Source of the DNA: Entonaema liquescens
Taxonomy: Eukaryota; Ascomycota; Sordariomycetes; Xylariales; Xylariaceae
Direction: 5' to 3'
DNA length: 64,000 nucleotides
Assembly: GCA_902805475.1 (NCBI GenBank)
Contig: CADCSX010000010.1
Location: forward strand, 1,230,001 to 1,294,000
The notes under the pieces are model-generated. The model saw only the letters and a list, made by a program, of their open reading frames with translations, did not search any database and was not told where the DNA came from. The translations under genes were made by a program, and so were the position numbers. Shown piece after piece: positions 23,603 through 33,989 of the stretch (position 1 is the stretch's first letter; each line of letters starts with the position of its first letter).

Positions 23603-24343
23603 TCAACTCCAGAGCAGGCTCAGCGCCGCAAGACCTAATCCAAGGTACATGTACCCCTTCTTCACGCCTGTCACCCCCGACGCAGCTGAAGGCGCCGTCG
23701 TCGTCGTTGGCTCACTTGGCGTCTCGTTGCTCTGTGCCGCCGAGCTCGTGGGCTCCGAAGAAGTACCCTGGCGTGTGGTGGTGGTACTCGGCTTCCCAAT
23801 CGTGTGTTTAAGATCGTCCGTCGAGGCCGTCGGCAGAGTCGTAATGCCAGGCGCCGGGAGCGTGACCTCGGTGGTCGCGAGGCCGACGGTGCGCGCCCAG
23901 AAGCACGTCGGGGTCTCGGTGGGGACGAAATCGCCCGCGGTGCCCTGGCCAAAGCTCGCCGAGGTGTACGTGACGCGGTAGGGCACGGCGTTATCGGTGT
24001 TAGTATTGGCGATGCTGGCGAGGGGTGTGGGCGCGCCCTCCGAGCACGCGGTGTACGCGGAGGGCAGCGGGAGGATGCCGCCCTGCTGCGGGCCGTTGTT
24101 CTTGCCGCAGCAGATCATGGCGCCGAAGTCCAGCGAGTTGTTCCGGCCGGGCCCGACCCCCAGCCACACGTCCTTGTCCGTGTTCAGGATCGCCCCGTTG
24201 CAGCAGAACGTCTGGAAGTCCGACTTCTTCCACTCCGGCTTGTCGTCCGCGCACTCGAGCCGCGTGCCGTCGAAGCGGTCGACGGCGCCCAGACACCAGT
24301 CGGTGACGAGGCCCGTGGGGACTGCGGTTGTGATCGAAGACAT
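23603..24343 (-). CDS. Cys-rich hypothetical surface-type protein
   Basis: 246 aa from the ATG at 24343; an upstream extension would have to read through simple repeats, so I placed the start here. The N-terminal two thirds contain CC pairs (FCCNGA, ICCGKN) and single cysteines, likely a disulfide-bonded domain. A Ser/Thr/Pro-rich linker follows (about residues 160-225), of the kind that is heavily O-glycosylated in fungi. The last 15 residues are hydrophobic (MYLGLGLAALSLLWS), as in a GPI signal or tail anchor. No classical N-terminal signal peptide is visible, which is odd for this architecture; an unseen upstream exon is possible. The coding DNA is distinctly GC-rich compared with its flanks, which explains the long ORFs in its other frames. 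Function unknown. Confidence 0.65.
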   Translation of the reverse strand: MSSITTAVPTGLVTDWCLGAVDRFDGTRLECADDKPEWKKSDFQTFCCNGAILNTDKDVWLGVGPGRNNSLDFGAMICCGKNNGPQQGGILPLPSAYTACSEGAPTPLASIANTNTDNAVPYRVTYTSASFGQGTAGDFVPTETPTCFWARTVGLATTEVTLPAPGITTLPTASTDDLKHTIGKPSTTTTRQGTSSEPTSSAAQSNETPSEPTTTTAPSAASGVTGVKKGYMYLGLGLAALSLLWS

Positions 24344-24396
24344 GGTTGGTTGGTTGGTTGGTTGGTTGGTTGGTGTGTGTGTGTGTGTGTGTGTGT
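24344..24396. repeat. (GGTT)n(GT)n microsatellite in 5' UTR
   Basis: About eight copies of GGTT run straight into about twelve GT dinucleotides, directly against the start codon of the Cys-rich gene on the minus strand. Its mRNA leader would therefore end in repeated AC and AACC units. Confidence 0.85.
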
Positions 24397-27106
24397 TTCT
24401 ACTTTTGAGATGTTTCTTTTCTTCTTTTCTTTTTTCTATCTCGATGATTCGCTGTAAGGCTGATGTCCGCGTATATATGCCAGAAAGTCGCAAAACGAGG
24501 TTACAGGAAGAACGCATAGGGTTAATAAGAGCGAGATGAAAAACGTCAGGGTCCTGCTACATGCTAGCACCGCAGCGCCAGCTTGGCAGGACTAGGCAAT
24601 CATCGTCAGAATCCACCGCAGCCCCCAAGCCCAAGCCCCTACTAATCTCGGTTTGCCACCCCGAGAACCCATGCAAGCTGAGCAGCCCACGACCCGGGGT
24701 AATCTGGCATTATGCAGAGGACGGCGCGTATTCCACGCCTAAGAGATGCATGAAACGTACTCTTTTTTTTCCTTTCTTTCTTTTCGCGGGATCACGCGCA
24801 TTATCCGATCGTGGCAAAGAAGAAGAAAAAGGGGCGGAATTGGGTGAAGACAGGCAAGGATCGCCCTCTTGTTCTAGATCGTCAATCGTCGACCCCTGCA
24901 GCACCGGCGCGTCAATCCGGGGTAAGTAGGGACCTGCATAAGCGAAGGCGAGCTTGCGATGACTTCCAACCACGCCTCTTGCTTTCGCTTCCTATACTTA
25001 CCTACCTTATATATGACGATTCCCTTATTTCCTTCAGATCCAACGAGCCGTGCATCGAGTTCGAGATCTGGTGGTTCTGTTAAGTCCCTCAAGGAGTTTA
25101 ATAAGAGGCATTTTCTTCCGGGAAGAAAAAGGACTGTTGCGAGGACTGCATGTCTACGTAGTATTGGGCCGACTGGCATGGCCTTGATGCTCGTATGATT
25201 TGGGCGCGGTACGCTGGGTTACGATCCCTTCAATATGCCCGCCAAGTTGAGAAGTGATTTCTTCCTAGACTCCTAGCGAATGTTATGAAGAAAGCTTGGG
25301 GTTCTATTGAGATACGTATCGCCTGCAGGTCAGAGAGATTCTAAGCATGCTCTAAGTGCATAGATTTCTAAGACGAGGCATGATCCCTAAGCTAATACAT
25401 AGAAGAAGTCTTCTATATAGAGTATATACTTCGAGGCTCCTTACGTCTAAATTTATTATATCTTGTCAATCGGCATTGTCTTTGCTTGTTTCTCTCTGTA
25501 CACAACATGGACAGAAGTTGAAGATTCCTAGACCTTGTGCCGCCCAATACCTTATGAGAGTAGGTCAGGTAGTTAATCGCAGAGGGAGAGGGTAAGCTTT
25601 GATTAAATCTCCCCATTGATCTTGGATTAATATTGTATCGGTGATCGCTCTTCATGATTTACTTCGCCTTATTATGTACATTAGATCTAGAATGTGCCTT
25701 ATAATCCACTAGGCTCACGTCCGTTAGATACGCGAATCCGGTTATGGCAGACGTATAATTTCTCATTACATAGTATTGGCCTTCCTCTTGAGAGATATTT
25801 CTGTACTAACTACGGTGCGAGTCTAGTTCCTCTTAAACAGTGTTTCTCACCGTCGTCTCTATTACGACCCTTCCCCCCTAAAAGCCAATAAAAATGACTA
25901 GTATATGGAAACAGTGTACCTCAAAACTACCACGATTGATGTCATAAGAGACCCTTAAGTTGGTTTAACATATCCCTATTAATAGCAATATAAATATATT
26001 AATGATTTTATCTAATATCCCACCTCAAATCCCGCATGCGGTAGCAATCCGAACAGGAGATACCTCCTACCATCACAAGCCCGAAGAATGGTTGAGTGAC
26101 ACCCCGCGGTGGCTAGACAAAGCCAACTTATCCGTGACCCTGTCGTCATCGCTGATAACGGCAAGTATCTTAATGGATATCCCGCGATGCCATATAAATG
26201 AAGAATTACCCAAAAGGTGCCTGAGCACTATGCGGACGTACAAGTGATGTGTTGGTGAAAGCTCTATTATCGTATATGTAAAATGAAGCCATTCATCTCG
26301 GGGCATGGGGTTGCAGACATGCAGTTAACGTAGGACAAGATCTGGGATGTGAAAAACTGGAAAGCAACGGTGGTAATTGGACACGGCTCTTGATTTGCGC
26401 GCTCGTGTATCTGGCGAGACCCGAAGCACGTGAAAACTGACTATTGGACTCCTAAGCAAGCTTGCATTCGAGATACATACTCTACTTCAAAGCCCGTATG
26501 TATAGGGGTAGCATTGCCATTTTCGAAATTTGTATAACGGCAAGCTTTGCGAGCGAGTGAGCGAACCTATCATTTGTAATACTTCAACCTAAAAACACGA
26601 GAACTGAATAGTGATAGACTTTGATATCGTGATAATACTGGTGATCACCTTTGTGATAGGTAATTACAGCTGACGTGCTGACATTTGAGGTAGTGTGATA
26701 CGTACGAAAGATACTCGCGGCAATTAGAAGTAAGCAGGCAGACTATTGAGATTAGGATGGATTACGGAATTATGACTCTCTATGAGCAAATCATGTTAAA
26801 ACAGAAATTCAGTGCCACCCTGTGTTATTCGTATCCCATTAACGCCATGGCCATGCAACCTCAAACCAGCTTTCGCGGAGGCTTCCCCACTTGTGATTAA
26901 TGGTTGCGCTGAGAGTACTGTAGCAACCCGACAGCGCGTTCTATCCAACCCAACTATCCAATAAAGTCCGAGAGGCATCTAAAATTAGATTTAGAATGGT
27001 AGAAATTGTGAATTATTGTCGTCCTCTTTCGTGTATTATGGGGGTGAAAACCTTTTTTTTTTCTGACGCGGGAACAGGAAATGCTAGAGTAGATGATACG
27101 CGGCTT
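24397..27106. other. Intergenic region, no supported gene
   Basis: 2.7 kb. The left part is the promoter side of the Cys-rich gene. The middle (25.3-26.3 kb) is AT-rich with only short ORFs. I see no repeats of note and no RNA gene. Confidence 0.5.
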
Positions 27107-28354
27107 CTATTCCTCTTCGTCGTGTTCGACAAGAGTGATCATGGGCTTGTCACCCAACAACGCCTTGCCCTTGAGATTCGTAATTTCAATCATGAACAGG
27201 TAACCCATGACATTAGCACCCGAGAGCTCCACGAGTTGGCCTGCAGCGGCAGCAGTTCCTCCTGATTTATCCAGTCAGTTGAGAGGACAGGCCGAAACGG
27301 CGGTGTAAACAAGAAGATCACACTAGAACGCAAAACTGGATAATGGTTCTTTGTTGTTGAAAGGATAGGCTTCTCCCTAACCAGTACTTTTATACCACCT
27401 AGTGGAATTACTTATTACCGGCGCAATTGGGGGCCAACTTCTAGCCTCAAGTCGGATATCCGCCTTTATCTTGGCTTATTTGAGTAAAACCTTAGGTATG
27501 GCGGTACCCTTGATCGCCGCCATTGTTCCCTAGATTATACCCATACTAGGCATTAGGCGATGCGCCCGGACAGCTAAGAGGAGCTCCAAATTGTCCGTGT
27601 GCTCATTGATAGGCAATGTGTAGAAGAGCGGGAGTATATTTTGAAAACAAGAACGAACGGATTAGGGTAGACGAAATCATGGCTAGTGAGAACCAACTTA
27701 TATCAAGGCACTGAATGGCCCAAGCAATCTAGCAAAAAGCACGAGTGACGGGTAGACGCAAAGCACTCAACTTACCAGTAGCAATGATATCGTCCACGAT
27801 CAAGCAATTCTGTCCGGGCTTGATTGCGTCGGTTTGAACCTGAAACTCGTCTGATCCATATTCTTTTTTGTATTCAACTGTCCTGCACCAGCCCGGCATC
27901 TTGCCCTTCTTTCGGACTGGGACGAATGGGCGGTTGAGCCTCAATGCAAGTGAAGGCCCAAAGAGGAAACCGCGTGCTTCCAGACCCACTATGACATCTG
28001 GTATCTGGTCGCCGTATCGTTCTCGTATTAGGAGGCCAAGTACTTCGAGGAGAGATTCAAAGGCCACAGGGTTCTGGAATATCGGAAGAATGTCGATGAA
28101 TTTTATACCGGGGATGGGGAAGTCAGGTACGAATCTCAAGGCGTCGATCACCAATTTCTTAGCAGTTTCCAGCTTCTCCTGCTCGTGCGCGAGCAGGGCT
28201 TTACCGATTGACCGGCGAGTTCGGTGGTACCGGCGGCGGAGGAGGCGGGCTCTCGTCGCGAGGCATCGGGTGCAGCAGTTGAAGTGATGCTTGGCTGATC
28301 TGGGTTGGCTGCCACGGGATCAACGGGGATGTTGGAGGTGGCTAGACCGCTCAT
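27107..28354 (-). CDS. APT1: Adenine phosphoribosyltransferase
   Basis: It converts adenine plus PRPP to AMP in purine salvage. The catalytic part is clear: PDFPIPGIKFIDILPIFQ, the conserved GLEARGFLFGP loop, and the PRPP-binding motif CLIVDDIIATGG, whose last Gly is interrupted by an intron. The proposed exons are 28354..28205, 28157..27776 and 27261..27107, giving 228 aa. The last exon (51 residues, ending in acidic HDEEE) completes the fold and is too short to stand out alone. The second intron is 513 nt, unusually long for this window. The first exon-exon join is uncertain: a 47-nt intron with a poor branch point works, but the same stretch also reads as helix-forming protein (ALLAHEQEKLETAKKL) in the frame of exon 2. 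A missing base is the alternative. Confidence 0.85.
27387..27394 (-). promoter_or_regulatory. TATA-like box inside the APRT intron
   Basis: TATAAAAG reads on the coding strand of APRT about 130 nt before the last exon, inside the 513-nt intron. It could be chance or an internal promoter. Nothing else supports a separate transcript. Confidence 0.2.
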
Positions 28355-28660
28355 GCTGAGGAGAAGGAAAGAAGAAGAGGAAGAGGAAGACGGCGAGGAG
28401 TGAAGGGCAGGGTAGGCGATATGTGTACCTTGGGGGAAGAGAAGATGCGTGAAAAATTTTTGGGGGTGTGGCACAGTGGAAGGTCCAGGAGGGGAGTCGA
28501 AAGACGAATAGGATAGGCAGACAAGGCAAAAGCCAAGTCAGACAAACAGGCAAAGAGACAAGGCCGCCTCAAAAGTGGCCGCGGAGGAATGGCGCAGGGG
28601 GCGGGATGGGGATGGGAATAGAGGTGTAAGGTAGCCTGCTTGCCGCAACCCGGGTGGTAG

Positions 28661-28689
28661 ATAATAATAACAACAATAATAATAATAAC
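28661..28689. repeat. (AAT)n trinucleotide repeat
   Basis: ATA/ACA/AAT trinucleotides repeated about nine times upstream of the APRT gene. Confidence 0.8.
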
Positions 28690-30484
28690 TGCTGTCCTTG
28701 GTTAGAAGCTTCTGCGAGGAGTTTTGTGAGATGTACAATGCGTATGTACAGTACAGGGGGGGGAGGAACGAGCAAGAATAAGGAGAAGGGGAAAAAATGG
28801 TAACGAAAGACGTGTGACTGTCGTTGGATAAGGAAGACGGAAAGCTAAGACAACGAGTTTCTTAGAGGAAGTGGAGTGGTTGACAGAGTGGGATGAAGAG
28901 CTGAAGGTGAATCATAAATTTTTTTTCTTCTTCCTCGAAACAATTTTTTTTTTCTTTGGAGGGGTAAACCTTTCTAGTCGCGGTGTCTAGTTTCTTCGTA
29001 CCAGAGTACTAATATCTACTTTACATCTGATAGGAATAAGGTTACTTCCCTCGGTACCTGAGCGAGTATAAGTAACACGCAGGGACCCCACCGACAACTT
29101 ACCTCTGGGTCCCCTAAGGCAGGTCTAAAGTATCATAGCTTAAAACATAGCCCACTTACCAAAATAGGTAAGCTATAGCTGGAAGGACAGGATAAAAAGA
29201 CAGGATACATGCAGCTAGTTCCAAGTTACCATCTACAAAATCAAAACCACGTATCGGTGAGGTGAAATACAATACAATATACAATTACAATATAATACGT
29301 TCCAAAAACAAAAACAAAAAAACAAAAAAAAAAAAACAATTCTACCCTAAGGGATTTTAATTTATTTTCCCATGTAGGTGCGCATACATAAGGAGTCAAG
29401 TACCTACATACTTTACCTCCTACATACATGTAGGTAGGAATGGGTAGTATACATATACCCGCGGGTATGTGTTCTGATACTATATATTCAGATAATATCC
29501 AAGGACGAATAATGAAACCCCTCTGCCCCTCTCGTGGGTGTAGCAGGTGGGCAGTGCAAGGGTTTTCTGTAGCTTTCTCGGTCCTCACCATTCGAAACCC
29601 CACTGCCTCCTAATGCCACCATACCGAACGGAGAGACTAGGAAGGCTAGGAGGACTAGAACGTATGCAGACTTGGATGCGTTATCAGGGATTATCTCTTT
29701 GCTGATGGCTTGTTCCGGCCAACGCCGTACCTTTATTAGCACCAGCGTTTACATAATCTTTAGCCATGAGAGCTGTAAATGGCCATACAAATGCCAGCTG
29801 TCGGAGAGTCGGTAAGGGCTCGGTACCATACATACGTGTGTGTAAGCCATACAAGGTATATACCTCGCTATATACGTTACTATATACATGACACTCTTAG
29901 AAGTGTCCGTAGAGGCGTGAGCAGCCATGCATGTATATGCGGTGTAAGGCAACGTAATGTTTCTGGGAGGAAATCAAGAAATCCGTAGTGGGACGAACAT
30001 ACTAACAGACTGGATATCTTTTCTATGGCGGAGCTTAACGCAAGTATATAGGTAATTGTTACAGTAAATGTGTATCGAAAAGGTAAGATTCCTTCTAGAA
30101 GCATTGCTACCCTCCAAATTCATCCGAAGGAATGGGATGATCAGGGGAAAAGTGTTACGGGATACTGGTTCGGACACCTCAATCATCGGTCGAACGGTAT
30201 ATAAAATTTTCGCCACCTTCCTAAACAATTTGTTCGGTCTTTGAATAGGTTTACCGCAAGAGGGAATATGGATAGCTGTGGAATTAATTGCGATTTCTAG
30301 ATAGAGGTCCCGAGTGGCACAGTATCTTGCTTGACAGTTTGAAGGAGGCTATGTAGATATCAGATGTCTGAAAAAGGGGGGAATATATATGATAGAATTG
30401 AAAGCTCTTTACGAGTAAATAACGATTTATTACACACATATTACCTACGTATATTCATACGTATATCTTGCGAATCGCTTGTCT

Positions 30485-30512
30485 CATGTCGCATGTCGCA
30501 TGTCGTATGTCG
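30485..30512. repeat. Heptanucleotide CATGTCG repeat
   Basis: Four copies of the 7-nt unit CATGTCG/TATGTCG in a row, followed by degenerate AAGTCG copies. Confidence 0.75.
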
Positions 30513-30700
30513 TAAATTTCAAGTCGCAAGTCGACCTGGCGCATATCACATCTATCGTAACTCTCTCTCACTTCTCATCTCTCACTAGATAATACCACGT
30601 ACCTAGGTAGGTATGTTGATGTAGGCGCACATGTAAGGATGTAGGTAGCATTGTACAGGTACGATATGTATATAAATTACCGTAGTATACATTTATTTGC

Positions 30701-30720
30701 GTGTATGTGTGTGTGTGTGT
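30701..30720. repeat. (GT)n dinucleotide repeat
   Basis: A run of about nine GT units with one interruption. Simple sequence in a non-coding region. Confidence 0.75.
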
Positions 30721-32559
30721 ACATAGTAGTATATTATTATTCAACGTGGAAAGAACTAAGATCAGGGATTAAAAGAGAAAAGAGAGTTAAGCAATTGTTC
30801 TGCCCCGCCATAATCCTCGTTAAGAAGGTTTGGGAAATCGCGATTTGGTCGTTTCTGTCCGACCCCACACTTTACTTCCTCAAAAGACGTTCTACATTTC
30901 ACCTTTTTTGGTTTTTCTTACTCTCCTCTATCAGCGAGCCTTTCAAAATCCCTGACTCATCACCTACTTCCTCGTATACCCGGGATTTTCCATAACCTGT
31001 CCCTCATATCTTCTGGTCACCGACTTGCATCCGCTCCCCCAAAACTGTGGTGGTTCGCACAAATCCTGGCCTGGTCCCAGTTTCGGTTACGGTCTTGGGT
31101 TTCTTGGCTACCTGCTCGGGACAGCAGTCTAAAAGAAACACCGTCACATAAAATCCCCTAATCGCCACCATCTGCTATTCTGTGTGGAGCAACGATGAGG
31201 TGATTGAGGTGATCATTGACTAACAAGGTGCTATTGACGCTGTCGGGAATCGGTCTCGTCTCGTCAACTGCATCTACATACTATGTATATCACATCCTTA
31301 CATCCACCTAAGGTACCATACATACGTACGGCGGCCCGGGATCCAGTTAGAATCTGTCTCGGTAACCTCATCGTTTTCTTTGAGTGCCATTAGAACCAAT
31401 TAGACCCAACACATACGAGGTATGTGGTAGTGTATCTACACTTCCATGTCAACCAACAGGACTCGTATCCCGCCTGTGGAAACATGGGGCTCAAAGGGCC
31501 GCGTTGCGCCTCAATTGCCCTCCATCCTCTTTCAGTTAAATTAGACTGGCTCCTGGTCTCCTTGGATCGAGGTGTCACAACGACTCCGGCTCCTGCAACC
31601 ACATCTCTTGTATACTCAGCAACCGAGACAGGGGATCCAGATGCTGTGACCAACAGGTATTTAATGTTGTAACCACACCACGGTTCACTCACATGTTTGA
31701 ACTCCCAGCTACAGATGTACACCTAGATGCCTACGACCCTTTCGTCAACTCTAGCGATCAATCTAGTTCCATGCCCGGGGAGGATATCCGGATGATTGGA
31801 CGCCCAGTAAGTGGGCATTGGTGTCTCCTGGCTGGGTCCTATTCTTAAAACGCATAAGGATTTGGGTCGATACAGCCTCGCACATATTAACCCGCCGGTT
31901 TCGCCGAATCAACGTTGAAATTCCTACCGCAAACCCTACACTAAATTGAGTTGCCAGGTTTATCTCGTTGCTTTTGCGTAAGCCGGCCGTACTCACGCCT
32001 GGATTAGGCCGCCATCTAGTTTGAGGGCTAATAAGCACCGGCTCGTGTTTCTGAGAGGGCATTCTGATAACGGCAAGTCCCTTGGTTTTGTCAGCTATCA
32101 CACCATTCTTTATTTTCGGTCTGACCGTCCTACCCTTGCTGAGGAAAGCCGGTAAGCCTCATATATTTTGGTTTACAAATATTCTTAAGCCGCAAGTTAT
32201 TCGGCTCATTTCGAATCGAGGCATTTGCTTTGACTCATCTCGATAGTATATAGTCTAGCCTCTTGCGGAAACCCGCCATGTTGAAGTCAACACGGCCGGT
32301 GTACCGTTCTGTGATACCACAGCCCACCCTCCGAGGTTCTAGTTGGGCCTTGAGTACCCGCGTGGGGTTATTCAACCCTTGTATACTAATATGCGAGTGT
32401 ATAGGACTTGCATTGGTTTCACTTCAACGCCCTCTACATTGTATGCATGGAACTCTCTATCTTCCTAGCGTTCCAGTACATATCTAGTCCCCCGCATGTT
32501 GAGCTATCTTGACCGCGATTTTCTTGTTCTATTCATATGTATGTTATATGCCGGGGAGC

Positions 32560-33135
32560 TCAACCGCGACGTTAGTGGTTGCATGTACTCACCGCCAATC
32601 TCCCGGGTTGATCGAGCAAGTAGGTAGTTTTGTCTACTACCGTAGTCGATCCATAAAACGACCTTGGCGAGATCAGAAACTGGGGAATAGAAGACAGCTT
32701 CGAACACCTTGAAAGCGCCAGGGCTACCGGGGTAAGTTGAGAAGTGAGTGTTCACGATTACAGCCTCGTCGAATGGCGACGTCGCCCTTGGTGGATCTGC
32801 AAATCTGTCGATCAACTCAAACGACACATCACGTCCACTCATCAGCCCTGGGGTGTTCTAGGCTTTTACACAAGCATAAAGTTAAGATGGATGCACCCTT
32901 TCGGTAAATACCTTGATGCTCTGCTCGACCTGCAGCAGTCGCATCTCCCGTCCCGGAAAATCGATCTTGCTGCTGGCAGGTCCTGATAATTGACAAACGC
33001 CACCCCGCTGTATCGGATGGGTGTACGACATTATGCAATCGGCCGATTCAGACTTACCGTTAATATGGTCTCATTTTCCACCTGCTGGAGCCGTGCGCTC
33101 AATGGCCGACCCGACATTGGGGCAAAAAACCGGAT
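32560..33135 (-). pseudogene. Possible gene relic of unknown family
   Basis: Several minus-strand fragments look coding but do not join. A start near 33120 opens MSGRPLSARLQQVENETI and stops at a perfect GTAAGT donor. After a CAG acceptor near 32988 the best-looking reading (PGREMRLLQVEQSIKVFTERV) is one base out of phase with it. A further open stretch from 32842 (about 85 codons, containing AFKVFEAVFYSPVSDLAKVV) ends at a GTGAGT donor with no good partner exon. I do not recognise the protein. It may be a decayed gene, a gene with sequencing errors, or chance. Confidence is low. Confidence 0.2.
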
Positions 33136-33989
33136 AGGTTTAGTCGACTGGAAGCATTTTCGGATGTGGCCATGAAGCATATATCACACAGATACACAAT
33201 AATACCTCTCACACACCTCTTCGCATTTGCCGACTCCTCTAATATACTAGAGTATATGGTATCATGTAGCTAAAACGTCGCCAAACATCTGCGCGCTCGT
33301 CCGACTGCGTACTACTCCGCAATGCCTCGCGATGCTTTCGGCGTTCTTCAAAACTGGCACACCGGGTATGCAGTATTTCGTGCATTATATACCTATCCAC
33401 CAATCAATAGCTCCACCCAGATGCAGAGATATAGTCTCTGCAAATGGATACTAGACGTGGACAAGTCCTTAGCAAGCAAGCTATTCTTCCTATTTCGCGG
33501 ATGTGCGCATCTTGCCTTAGCTCTCTCATCTACATTACAAGAGTGCAAGACAATTAGAAACTTATGCATGCTCATTTCGCTCCACGTCACAACTGCACAC
33601 CATCTCCGCGCAAGCCACAGTAAGGTCATAACGGGATTTGATTAGCAATCAGAGTATATCTATTCTACAGTATTTATTCTAAAAAGGGTATCATCTACTC
33701 CGCCTTGGGCATCTTTGCATGTTAACAGAATGAAGAACGACTGAAAGCAAACATGGCCGTCTACGGTCCGGAACACTGTCCGCGACCTGACGACCAGGAA
33801 CCCTGTCGACCGACCACCATCAGTTCCCCCTTAGTGCCTTTCTCCGCGATAAGGTTCGATCCGCTTTGCTTTGGTCGTCGAAGCGCAAGTATTTGCTGGC
33901 CACGCTTAACCGAGCTGCAAAAAGTATCTGGGGCCACCAATCCACTCTCTCCACATCAACTAGGCACAGACTACTCCTCCACCATCCCG

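Larger units (their letters stand above)
28355..33989. other. Long intergenic region with simple repeats
   Basis: 5.6 kb. From 28355 to 29000 is the likely APRT promoter, rich in purine and pyrimidine tracts. Simple repeats lie at 28661, 30485 and 30701. From about 32.5 to 33.2 kb the minus strand shows coding-like fragments, listed separately. Otherwise only short ORFs occur. Confidence 0.5.

Noticed and set aside
23649..24539. Plus-strand ORFs of up to 217 codons opposite the Cys-rich gene
   Set aside because: They are mirror frames of GC-rich coding sequence and read partly through GT repeats.
31424..32101. Thr-rich plus-strand stretch considered as a LysM-protein relic
   Set aside because: Similarity was only to linker-like composition; the LysM core residues could not be placed in one frame.
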